Virus record (IMG/VR): IMGVR_UViG_3300046517_002301 | Coordinates: 1 to 32,832 of that record | Length of the DNA stretch: 32,832 bases | DNA from: a virus | Strand: one strand, 5' to 3' | In this document: in pieces, positions 5,966 through 13,791 of the stretch | Numbering within the stretch: the stretch's first letter is position 1 | Layout: each line of letters starts with the position of its first letter | Translations under genes and position numbers: made by a program | The notes under the pieces: generated by a model | What the model was told of the DNA's origin: nothing | The model's database searches: none | The model's input: the letters and a program-made list of their open reading frames with translations, nothing else

Positions 5966-8162
5966 AAGCGCTGTCGGCCGAGACAGGGTCGCCGCGGCGA
6001 CTCCTCCGGGAAATTATCTTAATGCGATTGATTGGCTGCGCGGGTTAATTCGCGCCACGCTCCGGCCGCGGCCGCGGATCCGGATGTTCGAATGGATCGA
6101 CAAGCACGTCGTCATTCCGGAAGAAAGCGGCGGACCGTGCACGGGGCGGATGCGCACGTCGCGCTGCCCGATCTTCCGTGGCCTCTACGATATCGTTCAG
6201 CAGCGGTTCGTTCATTTCTTCACGTTCTGCGCCAGCGCGCGAATCGGGAAAACGCTTTTTGCAATCTGCGTCGCGTTGTACTGGATCGCCGAAAGATTCG
6301 GCTGGGCGATCTGGCTGGATCCCACCAGGTCTAGCGCATCGAAGTTTGTCCGGAGCGAGCTGGATGAATTTTTACTGCAGTGCGAGCCGGTCCGCGCGCT
6401 CGCGATCGCGCCGCCGCCGCACCCGGCATCGCGCAAATTCTGGACCACGCTCGTCAAATCGTTTCGCGGAAAATTCCTGCGCATCATCGGCAGCGGCGCC
6501 GAAGCGGATCTGCACGGGTTCAACGCCGAGCTCGCGATCGTCAATGAAAAAGACCGTTGCCGGCGCAGCATCCATCGCGACGCAGCCAGCGACGACAAGA
6601 TCATCGCGCGCACCAAACTGTTTTCGGCGTCCCGGCTGATTCTGGAAAACTCGACGCCAGGTGAAGGCGGCGAGCTATCACCTACCTGGCAAACTTTTCT
6701 CGCCCGCTCGCAGCGTTATTGCTATCTGCCGTGCCCGCACTGCAGCGCAGAAAAGACTTCGCGCAGCGAAGTGACTACAGCATTCGTCCCGCCGTCCTGG
6801 GATGACGTCGAGCCCGGTCGATCGCCGCTTTCGTACGATCCAAATTTAGCCGGCTGGCAGCGGCTCACGTTTTTCATCGAGAAAAAGCTGGTTCCGTTCG
6901 ATGAAAATCACGTCCCGTTTCCGAAAGGAACGGCGCGCGAGAAATGGCGCGAAGAAACGACCGGCCAATTCAAGTTCAGCCAGTTCGCGATTTACGAAGA
7001 TCGCCCGCGCATCGACGACCCGACGAAAACCGAAAAGGTAAAAATCGGGTACGACATCGACGCGCTCGAGCGCGGCGCCACATACGAGTGCGCGCATTGC
7101 AAAAAAGAAATCCAATGGACCGACCTGCTCTGGATGGAAGATCGGTTCTGGTGGGTCAAACACAATCCGTTCGCGCCGGCCGACAAAGAAAGCGCGCACG
7201 CCTGGTCCGCTTACAACCCGTTTGAGTACTGGGGTCTCATCGCAAAGGAATTCGTCGAAGCCAAGGGCGACGTTTCCGCGCTCGTTAAGTTTTGGAATTT
7301 CACGCTCGGCCTGCCGTACGCGCGCGCCGGCGTCACGATCAAGGAAGACGATCTCGATCGCGTCATTGCGCGCACGCCGATCCGCTACGTGCAAGGCCAG
7401 CTGCCGCTCGAGCCCGAGCTGCTCACGATCACCGTCGACGTCCAGGAGCACAGTTTTTGGTGGGGGATCCGCGCCTGGGGAATTCTCTGGGATCATCCCG
7501 ATTGGCCGACGTGGTCCGCGCTCATCGATTGGGGCGAAGCCGTCAGCTGGCAACAGATTCTCGAATTTTCCGGCCTCGCGCCGATGCAGAATGGGAAAAC
7601 GCGGCAATTCGTTTGGGATCCCGCTTCAACGCTTCAACGCTTTAACGCTTCAACGACTCGCGCCCGTCGCGAGTACATCGTCACCGCGGGCCTCGTCGAT
7701 TCCGGCGACGGCGATAAAACGAAAGAAGTTTATGAGTTTTGCCTGGCTAACTCCGAAATGTTTTCGCCGTACAAAGGCGGCGACGCCAGCCGCACGCGCG
7801 GCAACACCATCAGAGTTGCGCCGATTCTCGATGGCAAGATCGATCTCATCTGGGCGTGGTCTGATTTCTTCGCGGCAAATCTTTATTACGATTGCATCAA
7901 GAACGGCGCCACTCTTACCGGGCCACTCTACTGGTGGTTGCCGACGAACATCGACAAACATTATCGCGAACAACTCACCGACGAATTTTACGGCGAGATC
8001 GACGGCAAGAAAGGTTTTCATTCTCGCCGAAAACTGAATCACCTGGGCGACATGGAAAAAATGCAGCGCGTGTTGGCGCCGACTATCGAAGAACGGCTCG
8101 ACCAGGTGCGCGCAGAGCGGAGAGAGGAACTCGCCGCCGAAGAAGCCAAGAAGCAAAGCTGA
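5934..8162 (+). CDS. Terminase large subunit, GpA family
   Basis: 742 residues, packaging motor and nuclease. The Walker A-like SARIGKT is at 101-107, a Walker B-like AIVNEKD at 201-207 (Asn replaces the usual first acidic residue), and Cys pairs CPHC and CAHC support a zinc-binding insert as in lambda GpA. The C-terminal nuclease region carries LTITVDVQE, LIDWGEAVSW and AGLVDSGDGDKTKEVYEF acidic motifs. The GTG start at 5934 is the longest option. It overlaps the small subunit, and the first 25 residues are basic and weakly conserved-looking, so a later start is possible. Residues about 564-575 (STLQRFNASTT) are encoded by a GCTTYAAC repeat array (7623-7654) that also occurs at 22640-22745, so the reading frame seems to have absorbed a repeat. 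Confidence 0.93.
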   Translation: MLDVQKRRQARSAVGRDRVAAATPPGNYLNAIDWLRGLIRATLRPRPRIRMFEWIDKHVVIPEESGGPCTGRMRTSRCPIFRGLYDIVQQRFVHFFTFCASARIGKTLFAICVALYWIAERFGWAIWLDPTRSSASKFVRSELDEFLLQCEPVRALAIAPPPHPASRKFWTTLVKSFRGKFLRIIGSGAEADLHGFNAELAIVNEKDRCRRSIHRDAASDDKIIARTKLFSASRLILENSTPGEGGELSPTWQTFLARSQRYCYLPCPHCSAEKTSRSEVTTAFVPPSWDDVEPGRSPLSYDPNLAGWQRLTFFIEKKLVPFDENHVPFPKGTAREKWREETTGQFKFSQFAIYEDRPRIDDPTKTEKVKIGYDIDALERGATYECAHCKKEIQWTDLLWMEDRFWWVKHNPFAPADKESAHAWSAYNPFEYWGLIAKEFVEAKGDVSALVKFWNFTLGLPYARAGVTIKEDDLDRVIARTPIRYVQGQLPLEPELLTITVDVQEHSFWWGIRAWGILWDHPDWPTWSALIDWGEAVSWQQILEFSGLAPMQNGKTRQFVWDPASTLQRFNASTTRARREYIVTAGLVDSGDGDKTKEVYEFCLANSEMFSPYKGGDASRTRGNTIRVAPILDGKIDLIWAWSDFFAANLYYDCIKNGATLTGPLYWWLPTNIDKHYREQLTDEFYGEIDGKKGFHSRRKLNHLGDMEKMQRVLAPTIEERLDQVRAERREELAAEEAKKQS
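7623..7654 (+). repeat. Family B repeat: four 8-bp GCTTYAAC units inside terminase
   Basis: Four consecutive 8-mers: GCTTCAAC, GCTTCAAC, GCTTTAAC, GCTTCAAC. The same units form one arm of the inverted repeat at 22640-22745. Here only one arm is present, and it is read in frame as part of the terminase nuclease domain, just before the AGLVDSG motif. Confidence 0.85.
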
Positions 8163-8163
8163 C

Positions 8164-8202
8164 GGCCGCGTAAAAGTCCGGCAGCTGCCGGACCACGCGG
8201 TC
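8164..8202. repeat. Family A nested palindrome, copy A1
   Basis: An outer arm pair (GGCCGCGT at 8164-8171, ACGCGGTC at 8195-8202) encloses a perfect 18-bp palindrome, GTCCGGCAGCTGCCGGAC (8176-8193), after AAAA. It starts right after the terminase stop. Copy A5 (28537-28591) carries nearly the same inner stem in the opposite orientation. It may act as a stem-loop in the mRNA between terminase and the next gene. The remainder of the 8163-8319 gap (8203-8297) shows nothing else until the TTGACACTC box at 8298. Confidence 0.8.
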
Positions 8203-8319
8203 CTAACCCCGACTGAACGCGCAGGGCGATCGGTCGGATACGTTCCCGCGCGCCAGTCGTAAGACTCCGGCGCCGTCCAAGTCAAAGCACTTTCGTTTTG
8301 ACACTCGCCTGAGTGCCAG

Positions 8320-8655
8320 ATGAGTCTCTTCAGGCTAAATCTCACAGAATACACTCAGGCGCTGGTCGACTACGCGACGCAGATCAATGACGTGCAGCCT
8401 CTCGTCCAGCTGCGCGATGCGCTGTTCCTAAAGATCAACACCGGCGACGGCAAAACGCTGATCACCACTTCCCCGATCGGAAAGACATTCGAGTGGCAGG
8501 TCACGATGACCAACGAAGAGCAATTCTCGGCCGTCGTTTCGGCGATCAAAACCTTCAACGGCGAGGCCGGCGATTCGCCGGTCACGTTCATAGACTTCTC
8601 GCGCATCGACACGCGCAATCCCAACTCGCTGCCGCTGGATCCACTTCTCTACTAG
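8320..8655 (+). CDS. Small head protein at connector (gpW-like) position
   Basis: 111 residues between terminase and portal, where lambda-like phages encode the head-completion protein gpW. The sequence itself does not clearly match gpW. It has an N-terminal helix (YTQALVDYATQINDVQPLVQLRDAL) and then beta-type segments (TFEWQVTMTNEEQFSAVVSAIKTFNG). The start is supported by TTGACACTC 22 nt upstream, the late-gene box; the spacer holds a small CACTC/GAGTG hairpin and no Shine-Dalgarno. The stop is 3 nt before the portal start. Confidence 0.6.
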   Translation: MSLFRLNLTEYTQALVDYATQINDVQPLVQLRDALFLKINTGDGKTLITTSPIGKTFEWQVTMTNEEQFSAVVSAIKTFNGEAGDSPVTFIDFSRIDTRNPNSLPLDPLLY

Positions 8656-8658
8656 CCC

Positions 8659-10230
8659 ATGCCTGCTGTAAAAAATTGGTGGCCGTTTTCGTGGGTGGGG
8701 TTTGGCAGCCGCGCGTTTGCCGAAGCAATCGACGGTTCTCTTGATCGATCGAATCTACGGTTTTTGATTCCGCCCGATTCGCGCTTCTACATCAACCGGC
8801 GCACCCGCAAAGCTCTGAACGATCATGCGGAATGGGCCTGGCAAAATTTTGGTGTAGTGAAAGAAGGCGTCGCAGGCATCGCTCGGCACACGATCGGAAA
8901 AGGCGTCTCGCTGCAACTGGACAGCGAGGACATCGAATGGAACACCGCGGCCGAAGCAGACTTTGAAAATTACGCGCTGACTCCCGATCGCTGCGATCTC
9001 TCCGGGCGCAGAAATTTCTACGAAGCGCAGACCACCGCGATCGAGCAGCGCATGATCCGCGGCGAATTCTTCTGCGCGAAAACCGAGAATCCTGAATGGG
9101 GCACGCCCGGCAATCCAGAGCCGTGTTTTCAGTTGTATGACAGCGAGGAAGTCGGCTCACCGGTCCCGCTGGTTGTCGGCACAAATCCGATCTTTGACGG
9201 CGTCGAGGTCAATCAAAATTCCAAGGCCACCGCGTACTGGACGCGCGACATTTTAGGGCATTACGCACCGATCCCTGCGGCGCAGATGATTCATTGGTAT
9301 AAGCCGCACGCGGTTAATCAAACGCGCGGGATCACCGATTTCGCGCAGGCCGTTAATCCGCTCGTCGACATTCACGAGCTCAAAAAACTTGCGACGCGCA
9401 GCGCCAAAGCGCAGCAGCTTCTCGCGCTCGCACTCAAAGGCGTAAAGAAAAGCCGCAGGAAAGGCGCGTTCGGCGCAGTCGGCCAGGCCGGCGTGACAGA
9501 CACCGGTGCACCGGATCCCAACAGCGCGCAGATCGAGAAGATGGTCGCCACCGCCGGCGGCGGAATCATTTACCTCGACGACCTGGAAGGCGACGCAAAG
9601 CTGATCACCGCGCAATCGCCGTCGCCTCTGGTCGAAGCGTTCATTACAGATCTGCTGATGCGTGACGCCTGTCTGAGCTGGGGCGTTCCGCCAGAATTTT
9701 TCTGGAACGTCGCGAAGATGAACGGCCCGAACGTGCGCTTCATTCTCGCGCGCGCTGATCTGTTTTTCCAAATACTTGGGGACCGACTATGCGATCGCTT
9801 TAACACGCCGATCGCGTTCCGATATCTCTCGCACCGCATCAAGATTCGCCGGCTGACCGAGTGCAAGGATCCGAATTGGGCAATGAAAATTGCCTGGCAG
9901 CTTCCGCCGCGCGTCACAGTCGACAACGGCAAAGAAAACCAAATCCTGATCGAGCTACTGGCCAACGGTCTGATCACGATGAGGGAATACTGCAACGCGC
10001 GCGGCCTCAATTACCGCGCCGTGATGAAGCAGTGGATCCGCGAGCCCATCGAGTTCATCAAAATGGCGGAAGCGCAGGGAGCTCCGCCCGAGTGGCTGCA
10101 ACGGCTGAAAGAAAACCTTCCGCTGTGGCGCGCGCCGAAACCTGGGACTGTTGGCAGCCCCGGCGCCGATCCCAACCCAGAGGTGACAGCAGTCGATCAA
10201 AACGGGGACGAGTTGAAACAGGCAGCATGA
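8659..10230 (+). CDS. Portal protein, lambda family
   Basis: 523 residues. It forms the dodecameric DNA entry ring at the capsid vertex. The sequence follows the lambda-type portal plan: an N-terminal SRFYINRRTRKALNDHAEW segment, KEGVAGIARHTIGKGVSLQL, IEQRMIRGEFFCAK, a clip/wing region ending in IHWYKPHAVNQTRGITDF, the KKLATRSAKAQQLLALALKG helix, and a C-terminal LIELLANGLITMREYCNARGLNYR helix. Length is typical for the family. The ATG follows the previous stop by 3 nt, and its own stop overlaps the next gene by 4 nt, so the head genes are tightly coupled. Confidence 0.92.
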   Translation: MPAVKNWWPFSWVGFGSRAFAEAIDGSLDRSNLRFLIPPDSRFYINRRTRKALNDHAEWAWQNFGVVKEGVAGIARHTIGKGVSLQLDSEDIEWNTAAEADFENYALTPDRCDLSGRRNFYEAQTTAIEQRMIRGEFFCAKTENPEWGTPGNPEPCFQLYDSEEVGSPVPLVVGTNPIFDGVEVNQNSKATAYWTRDILGHYAPIPAAQMIHWYKPHAVNQTRGITDFAQAVNPLVDIHELKKLATRSAKAQQLLALALKGVKKSRRKGAFGAVGQAGVTDTGAPDPNSAQIEKMVATAGGGIIYLDDLEGDAKLITAQSPSPLVEAFITDLLMRDACLSWGVPPEFFWNVAKMNGPNVRFILARADLFFQILGDRLCDRFNTPIAFRYLSHRIKIRRLTECKDPNWAMKIAWQLPPRVTVDNGKENQILIELLANGLITMREYCNARGLNYRAVMKQWIREPIEFIKMAEAQGAPPEWLQRLKENLPLWRAPKPGTVGSPGADPNPEVTAVDQNGDELKQAA

Positions 10231-10571
10231 TTACGATCACACCCAACACCGCCGTCGATGACATTAAACGTCTTCGCGCGGAAAAAGAGAGGCGTGATCT
10301 TGAAGCTATTCGCGCCGTCGCGCGGCTTGCGTCGTTCCGGGACGACGTCGAACGGTTCGATCAGGTCGGGCTCCTATGCGAGACCCAGCTGCACGCTCTC
10401 GAGGAGGCATATCTGCACTACGACGACGACGAACCAAACGTCGAGCGCTCGATCGAAAACGCACACCAGCTCGAAAGGATGGAGCGCTGTTACGACGGGC
10501 TGATGAGGCAATGGGAAAACCAGCTCAAACGCATCGAGTGGGAGAGGAAACAGACCAATGCGTTACGATAA
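10227..10571 (+). CDS. Small coiled-coil hypothetical protein
   Basis: 114 residues from an ATG in an ATGA overlap with the portal stop. It is almost entirely helical and charged (LRAEKERRDLEAIRAVARLASFRDDVERF, and a LEAYLHYDDDE-like segment, then QWENQLKRIEWERKQ), suggesting a coiled coil. It ends 14 nt inside the next gene. No enzyme motif is visible. Position between portal and protease suggests a head-assembly or scaffolding accessory role, by inference only. Confidence 0.65.
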   Translation: MITITPNTAVDDIKRLRAEKERRDLEAIRAVARLASFRDDVERFDQVGLLCETQLHALEEAYLHYDDDEPNVERSIENAHQLERMERCYDGLMRQWENQLKRIEWERKQTNALR

Positions 10572-11391
10572 AGTTTTCACGAAACTCTTTTGCCAGCCTG
10601 TCCTGGTTGAAGCCTCATTCCGCGCCGGATTGGAAATGGCGCTGCTCGCAGTGATGCGCGGCCAGATCCCGCAGACTCCGCCCGGGGTACAAAAGATGGA
10701 TCCGGAGCGCGCCGTTAAGCGCACGGACGATCTGCTCGAGATCCGCGGGCCGACAGCGATCGTGCACATCGACGGTCCCATCGACAAGAACCTGTCGGGA
10801 ATGGATCGCATCAGTTTTTCAGCGACCGACCTCAACGACGTGGACAACGCGCTTGGGCGCATCGCGAAAGACAAAGGGATCGCCAACCTCATGCTGAGCA
10901 TTGATTCCCCAGGCGGCTCGTTCCCGGGCGTCCCTGAAACTGCGATGCGAATTAAAATGCTCTCGAGCATCGTGAACACGGCAACGTATTTCGCGACCGG
11001 CTGCTCTGCCGCGTACTGGCTAGGCTGCATGACAGACCAAATTTTTCTTTCACCGAGCTCCGCTGCCGGCTCGATCGGATGTTACGCTGCGTTCCTGGAT
11101 GAGTCGGTACAGATGTCGTTGCTCGGACTCAAGATGGAATCTTTCCAGGACGGCAAATACAAAACCGCCGGCGCACCGTGGAAACCGCTCTCCAATGACG
11201 AGCGCGATTACCTGCAGAACCGCGTTGACGAAATTGGCGCGATGTTCCGCGACGAAGTGAGCATGGCGCGGCCGCAGATCCAACGCAGCGACATGGAAGC
11301 GCAGGTATATCTCGGCGCCGACGCGGTCCGCCTCGGGTTCGCTGATCAGATCGTGGTCGGGCTCGACGAAGCGATCGCGCGCGCATTCTGA
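10558..11391 (+). CDS. Prohead protease, S49 (SppA/ClpP-fold) family
   Basis: 277 residues. Phage S49 peptidases process the scaffold and capsid during head maturation. SPGG at 117-120 (SIDSPGGSFPGVP) is the oxyanion-type loop, S150 in ATGCSAAYWLG is the likely nucleophile, and K202 in DGKYKTAG is the likely partner of the Ser-Lys dyad. Length fits phage stand-alone proteases without a fused scaffold; a separate acidic scaffold-like gene lies 390 bp downstream. The start overlaps the previous gene by 14 nt. The first 40 residues are not typical of the fold and may be a targeting segment. Confidence 0.9.
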   Translation: MRYDKVFTKLFCQPVLVEASFRAGLEMALLAVMRGQIPQTPPGVQKMDPERAVKRTDDLLEIRGPTAIVHIDGPIDKNLSGMDRISFSATDLNDVDNALGRIAKDKGIANLMLSIDSPGGSFPGVPETAMRIKMLSSIVNTATYFATGCSAAYWLGCMTDQIFLSPSSAAGSIGCYAAFLDESVQMSLLGLKMESFQDGKYKTAGAPWKPLSNDERDYLQNRVDEIGAMFRDEVSMARPQIQRSDMEAQVYLGADAVRLGFADQIVVGLDEAIARAF

Positions 11392-11425
11392 CCGCGTAAA
11401 AATCGGCTGCGCCGATTCACGCGGT
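11391..11425. repeat. Family A nested palindrome, copy A2
   Basis: Outer arms ACCGCGT (11391-11397) and ACGCGGT (11419-11425) enclose AATCGGC/GCCGATT around a 3-nt loop (11401-11417). A further pair, CCGAGT (11431-11436) and ACTCGG (11456-11461), follows immediately. The element fills the gap between the protease stop and the GTGACACGC box at 11464. It shares the CCGCGT...ACGCGG frame of A1, A3, A4 and A5 but has a different inner stem. Confidence 0.75.
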
Positions 11426-11485
11426 TAAAGCCGAGTGGAGGGCGCGAGGGCTTTTACTCGGGGGTGACACGCCGTTTCCCGCAAT

Positions 11486-11761
11486 ATGAGACTGCTTTTA
11501 ACGCTCGTAAGTTTTGCAGCGCTGGTAATCGCCGCGCTTGGATCCGATTCAATTGGCCTCGATCGATCGATGGTCGATTCGGCGACCAATAACAACGTGC
11601 AGGTCCGGCTCCACGACAACGGTGACGGCACCAAATCAGTTGTGGTCTTTGCTGTGATCGTCACGCCGTCGCCGACTTCTACTGCGACGGCCACGCCCAC
11701 TGCTACGGCCACGGTAACTGCTACCGCTACGGCAACAGTGACGCCGACTCCGACGCCGTGA
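11486..11761 (+). CDS. Small exported protein with Thr/Ala/Pro tail
   Basis: 91 residues. A hydrophobic N-terminus (MRLLLTLVSFAALVIAALGS) reads as a signal peptide. A short mid region (VQVRLHDNGDGTKSVVVFAVIV) is followed by a low-complexity tail of alternating Thr with Ala, Pro or Val from about residue 60 to the end. A very similar tail ends the beta-helix protein at 13792-15102. Such tails are frequent on exported proteins of Verrucomicrobiota and some Chloroflexota. A secreted protein between protease and scaffold is unusual, so it may be a cargo gene. The start is marked by GTGACACGC 22 nt upstream. Confidence 0.6.
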   Translation: MRLLLTLVSFAALVIAALGSDSIGLDRSMVDSATNNNVQVRLHDNGDGTKSVVVFAVIVTPSPTSTATATPTATATVTATATATVTPTPTP

Positions 11762-11783
11762 GTTGACATCGCCGAAGGCGGCG

Positions 11784-12326
11784 ATGGCAACACTGAAAGA
11801 TCAGCTCGAGACCGCGCAGTCCGAGATTCTTCGCCTCACTGGCGAGGCCGACACCAAAGACACAAAAATTTCCGAGCTCGAAGAGCAGCTAAAGCCCGCT
11901 CCGAAGCCCGAGCCCGATGAGGACGACAAGAACAAGGGCAAAGACGGCAAGGACATGCCCATGAAGGGCAAGAAAGCGAAAGCTGACGAGCCCGCTCCTG
12001 CCGCGACCGCCGCGCCGACTGCGACTGTGAGTGTCGGCGTCGAAGTCGTCGACGTGAACGAGCTGAAAACGAATCTCGAAACGGCCCAACGCGATCTGAA
12101 AAATTCAAACGCCCGAGTGAAACAGCTCGAGGACGAACACAAGACTGTCGACGAAACCGCCGAAGTGAAAGCGCGAGAAATCGCTGCGCGCGCCGGCACA
12201 GCGCTCCCTGCGAAAGCGCACAACACCGGCGACCAAACAACTGAAAAGAAAGTCGACGCATCGATGCCCTGGCGGCAGCGGCTCGGCGCTTTTTGGAAAC
12301 CAATCGCGCTCGCGACGGACAGCTAA
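11784..12326 (+). CDS. Scaffold-like acidic coiled-coil protein
   Basis: 180 residues. An N-terminal coiled coil (LKDQLETAQSEILRLTGE ... ISELEEQL), then a Lys/Asp/Glu/Pro-rich low-complexity linker (about 38-75), a second coiled coil (LETAQRDLKNSNARVKQLEDEH), and a C-terminal basic/aromatic end (MPWRQRLGAFWKPI). Position between protease and major capsid protein, helical character and lack of globular motifs fit a head scaffold. I chose ATG 11784 over the TTG at 11763, because that TTG is the first part of a TTGACATC box 21 nt upstream. The spacer contains a GCC/GGC hairpin. Confidence 0.65.
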   Translation: MATLKDQLETAQSEILRLTGEADTKDTKISELEEQLKPAPKPEPDEDDKNKGKDGKDMPMKGKKAKADEPAPAATAAPTATVSVGVEVVDVNELKTNLETAQRDLKNSNARVKQLEDEHKTVDETAEVKAREIAARAGTALPAKAHNTGDQTTEKKVDASMPWRQRLGAFWKPIALATDS

Positions 12327-12332
12327 AATTTT

Positions 12333-13328
12333 ATGACTGGAACTTACACACTTCTCGACCTCGCCGCCCGCAGCGGGGTTGGCGTCTCCGCACTGATCGA
12401 AGGCGTTCTCACCTACGCGCCCGAACTCTCCGTGATTCCTGCGTTCCCGAAATCGGGAATCACCTACACCACTCTCACCCGCACCGAGTTGCCGACCGGA
12501 GCGTTCCGCAAAGCCGGCGCCGGCGTTTCCCTTACGAAGTCTGCATGGCGTCGGGACACCGGCTCCATGTGCATCTTCGATGCGCAAATGCAGATCAACG
12601 AAGACATCGTGATTGCAGCGCGCGCCGAGAATCCGGAGCTTGAGACTGGCGACATTCTCACTGACGAAGCGGTTGCAACGCTCAAAGGCAGCGTGATCAA
12701 CATCGGCAGCCAGATCTGGTACGGCGCAGCGATCGCAGCTGACGGGTTCAAGGGGCTCTCGACGCAAGTCGATACGGACAACAACGAGCTCGACGGCGGC
12801 GGCAGCGCCGGCGCGGACTCTTCCAGCGCCTACCTGGTCTATCTCGACGACAACCCGGTTAATCCCGAAGGCGTTCACCTGTTCGTCGGCAACGGCGGCC
12901 GGTTCACGATGAGCGATCAATGGATCAAGCAGCAAGTTTCCGATCCTAACGACTCAAGCAAGAAGCTGATGGCGTTCGCCAACAACTTCCTGAGTTACCT
13001 CGGACTGGTCGTGGAACGGCAGAAGGCCAATTACCGAATCAAAAATTTGGACGAATCTTCGCACGGCCTCAGCGACGCGGTCGCTGCTGCGCTCTGGCGC
13101 AAGGTGCCTCTGGCACTTCGCGCGGACAAATCGAAATGGCGCTGGTTCATCAATGCGGCGCAACTGTACATGCTGCAGAAATCCCGCCAGACCACGTACG
13201 TCACCGGAACGGGCAAAGGCGTCGGACCTGCCGGCGTGTGGCCCGACATGCCCGAGGACATTCTCGGCGTCGCGATCCAGCCCACAGACTCACTGCTCAC
13301 GACTGAGCGCGCGGGACTGCACCAATAA
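12333..13328 (+). CDS. Major capsid protein
   Basis: 331 residues, directly after the scaffold-like gene. The N-terminus (MTGTYTLLDLAARSG..ALIEGVLTYAPELSVIPAF) and the segment TYTTLTRTELPTGAFRKAGAG are the pattern I associate with phage major capsid proteins of this type, in which an N-arm precedes a beta strand followed by an RKAGAG turn. The centre has GSQIWYGAAIAADGFKGL and a long helical stretch before ADKSKWRWFINAAQLYML. No signal or membrane segment. Spacing to the scaffold is 6 nt, and a short AAGGA lies before the next gene. HK97-fold membership is expected from position and length but not proven here. Confidence 0.82.
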   Translation: MTGTYTLLDLAARSGVGVSALIEGVLTYAPELSVIPAFPKSGITYTTLTRTELPTGAFRKAGAGVSLTKSAWRRDTGSMCIFDAQMQINEDIVIAARAENPELETGDILTDEAVATLKGSVINIGSQIWYGAAIAADGFKGLSTQVDTDNNELDGGGSAGADSSSAYLVYLDDNPVNPEGVHLFVGNGGRFTMSDQWIKQQVSDPNDSSKKLMAFANNFLSYLGLVVERQKANYRIKNLDESSHGLSDAVAAALWRKVPLALRADKSKWRWFINAAQLYMLQKSRQTTYVTGTGKGVGPAGVWPDMPEDILGVAIQPTDSLLTTERAGLHQ

Positions 13329-13335
13329 GGAATCT

Positions 13336-13758
13336 ATGGCTCAAGTAATCCAAAACACGCGAACGCTCAAAGACGCGAACCTCATCGTGACGAAAGCGCT
13401 GCCGGCTGCGGCCGCGGCGAACTTCACAACCAGCATCGACAGCGGGAACGACGATCCAGGGAGAATCGACTTCCCGGGCGTTGAGCTTCTCATGTCCGTG
13501 CCTGCTACGCCTTCGTTGGTGGACGCAAAAACGATCACGCTGACTCTCAAAGACAGCGCGGACAACATCACTTTCGCGGCAGTGACCGACGTGCCCGCGC
13601 AGGTTATCACTGGCGTCAGCTCCTCCGGGGCTGCCGCGTTCGCCTATCAGTTCAAGCTTCCGATCGGCCTAAAGCGCTACGTGCGCCTGGACGCGGCCGT
13701 GCTGACTGCCGGCGGCGACAACACGGCGATCAGCTACTCGCTGGCCTTCGTGTTCTAA
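13336..13758 (+). CDS. Capsid decoration-like (Bbp16-type) protein
   Basis: 140 residues. Beta-rich with Ala/Thr-rich loops. The plan (TRTLKDANLIVTKALPAAAAANFTTSIDS, PGRIDFPGVELLMSVPATPSL, then YVRLDAAVLTAGGDNTAISYSLAFVF) is the one seen in small phage proteins encoded right after the capsid gene and annotated as Bbp16-like or capsid-stabilising. An AAGGA 6 nt before the ATG gives it one of the few clear Shine-Dalgarno sites in the late region. It probably binds the capsid surface. Name assigned from memory of the family, so moderate confidence. Confidence 0.65.
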   Translation: MAQVIQNTRTLKDANLIVTKALPAAAAANFTTSIDSGNDDPGRIDFPGVELLMSVPATPSLVDAKTITLTLKDSADNITFAAVTDVPAQVITGVSSSGAAAFAYQFKLPIGLKRYVRLDAAVLTAGGDNTAISYSLAFVF

Positions 13759-13791
13759 AAACTTTTCGGTGACACGCTCCGCACAAGCGGA

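Noticed and set aside
6846-7607. Long minus-strand frame of 253 codons
   Set aside because: It lies opposite the GpA terminase, is Arg/Pro-rich and has no start signal or family motif.
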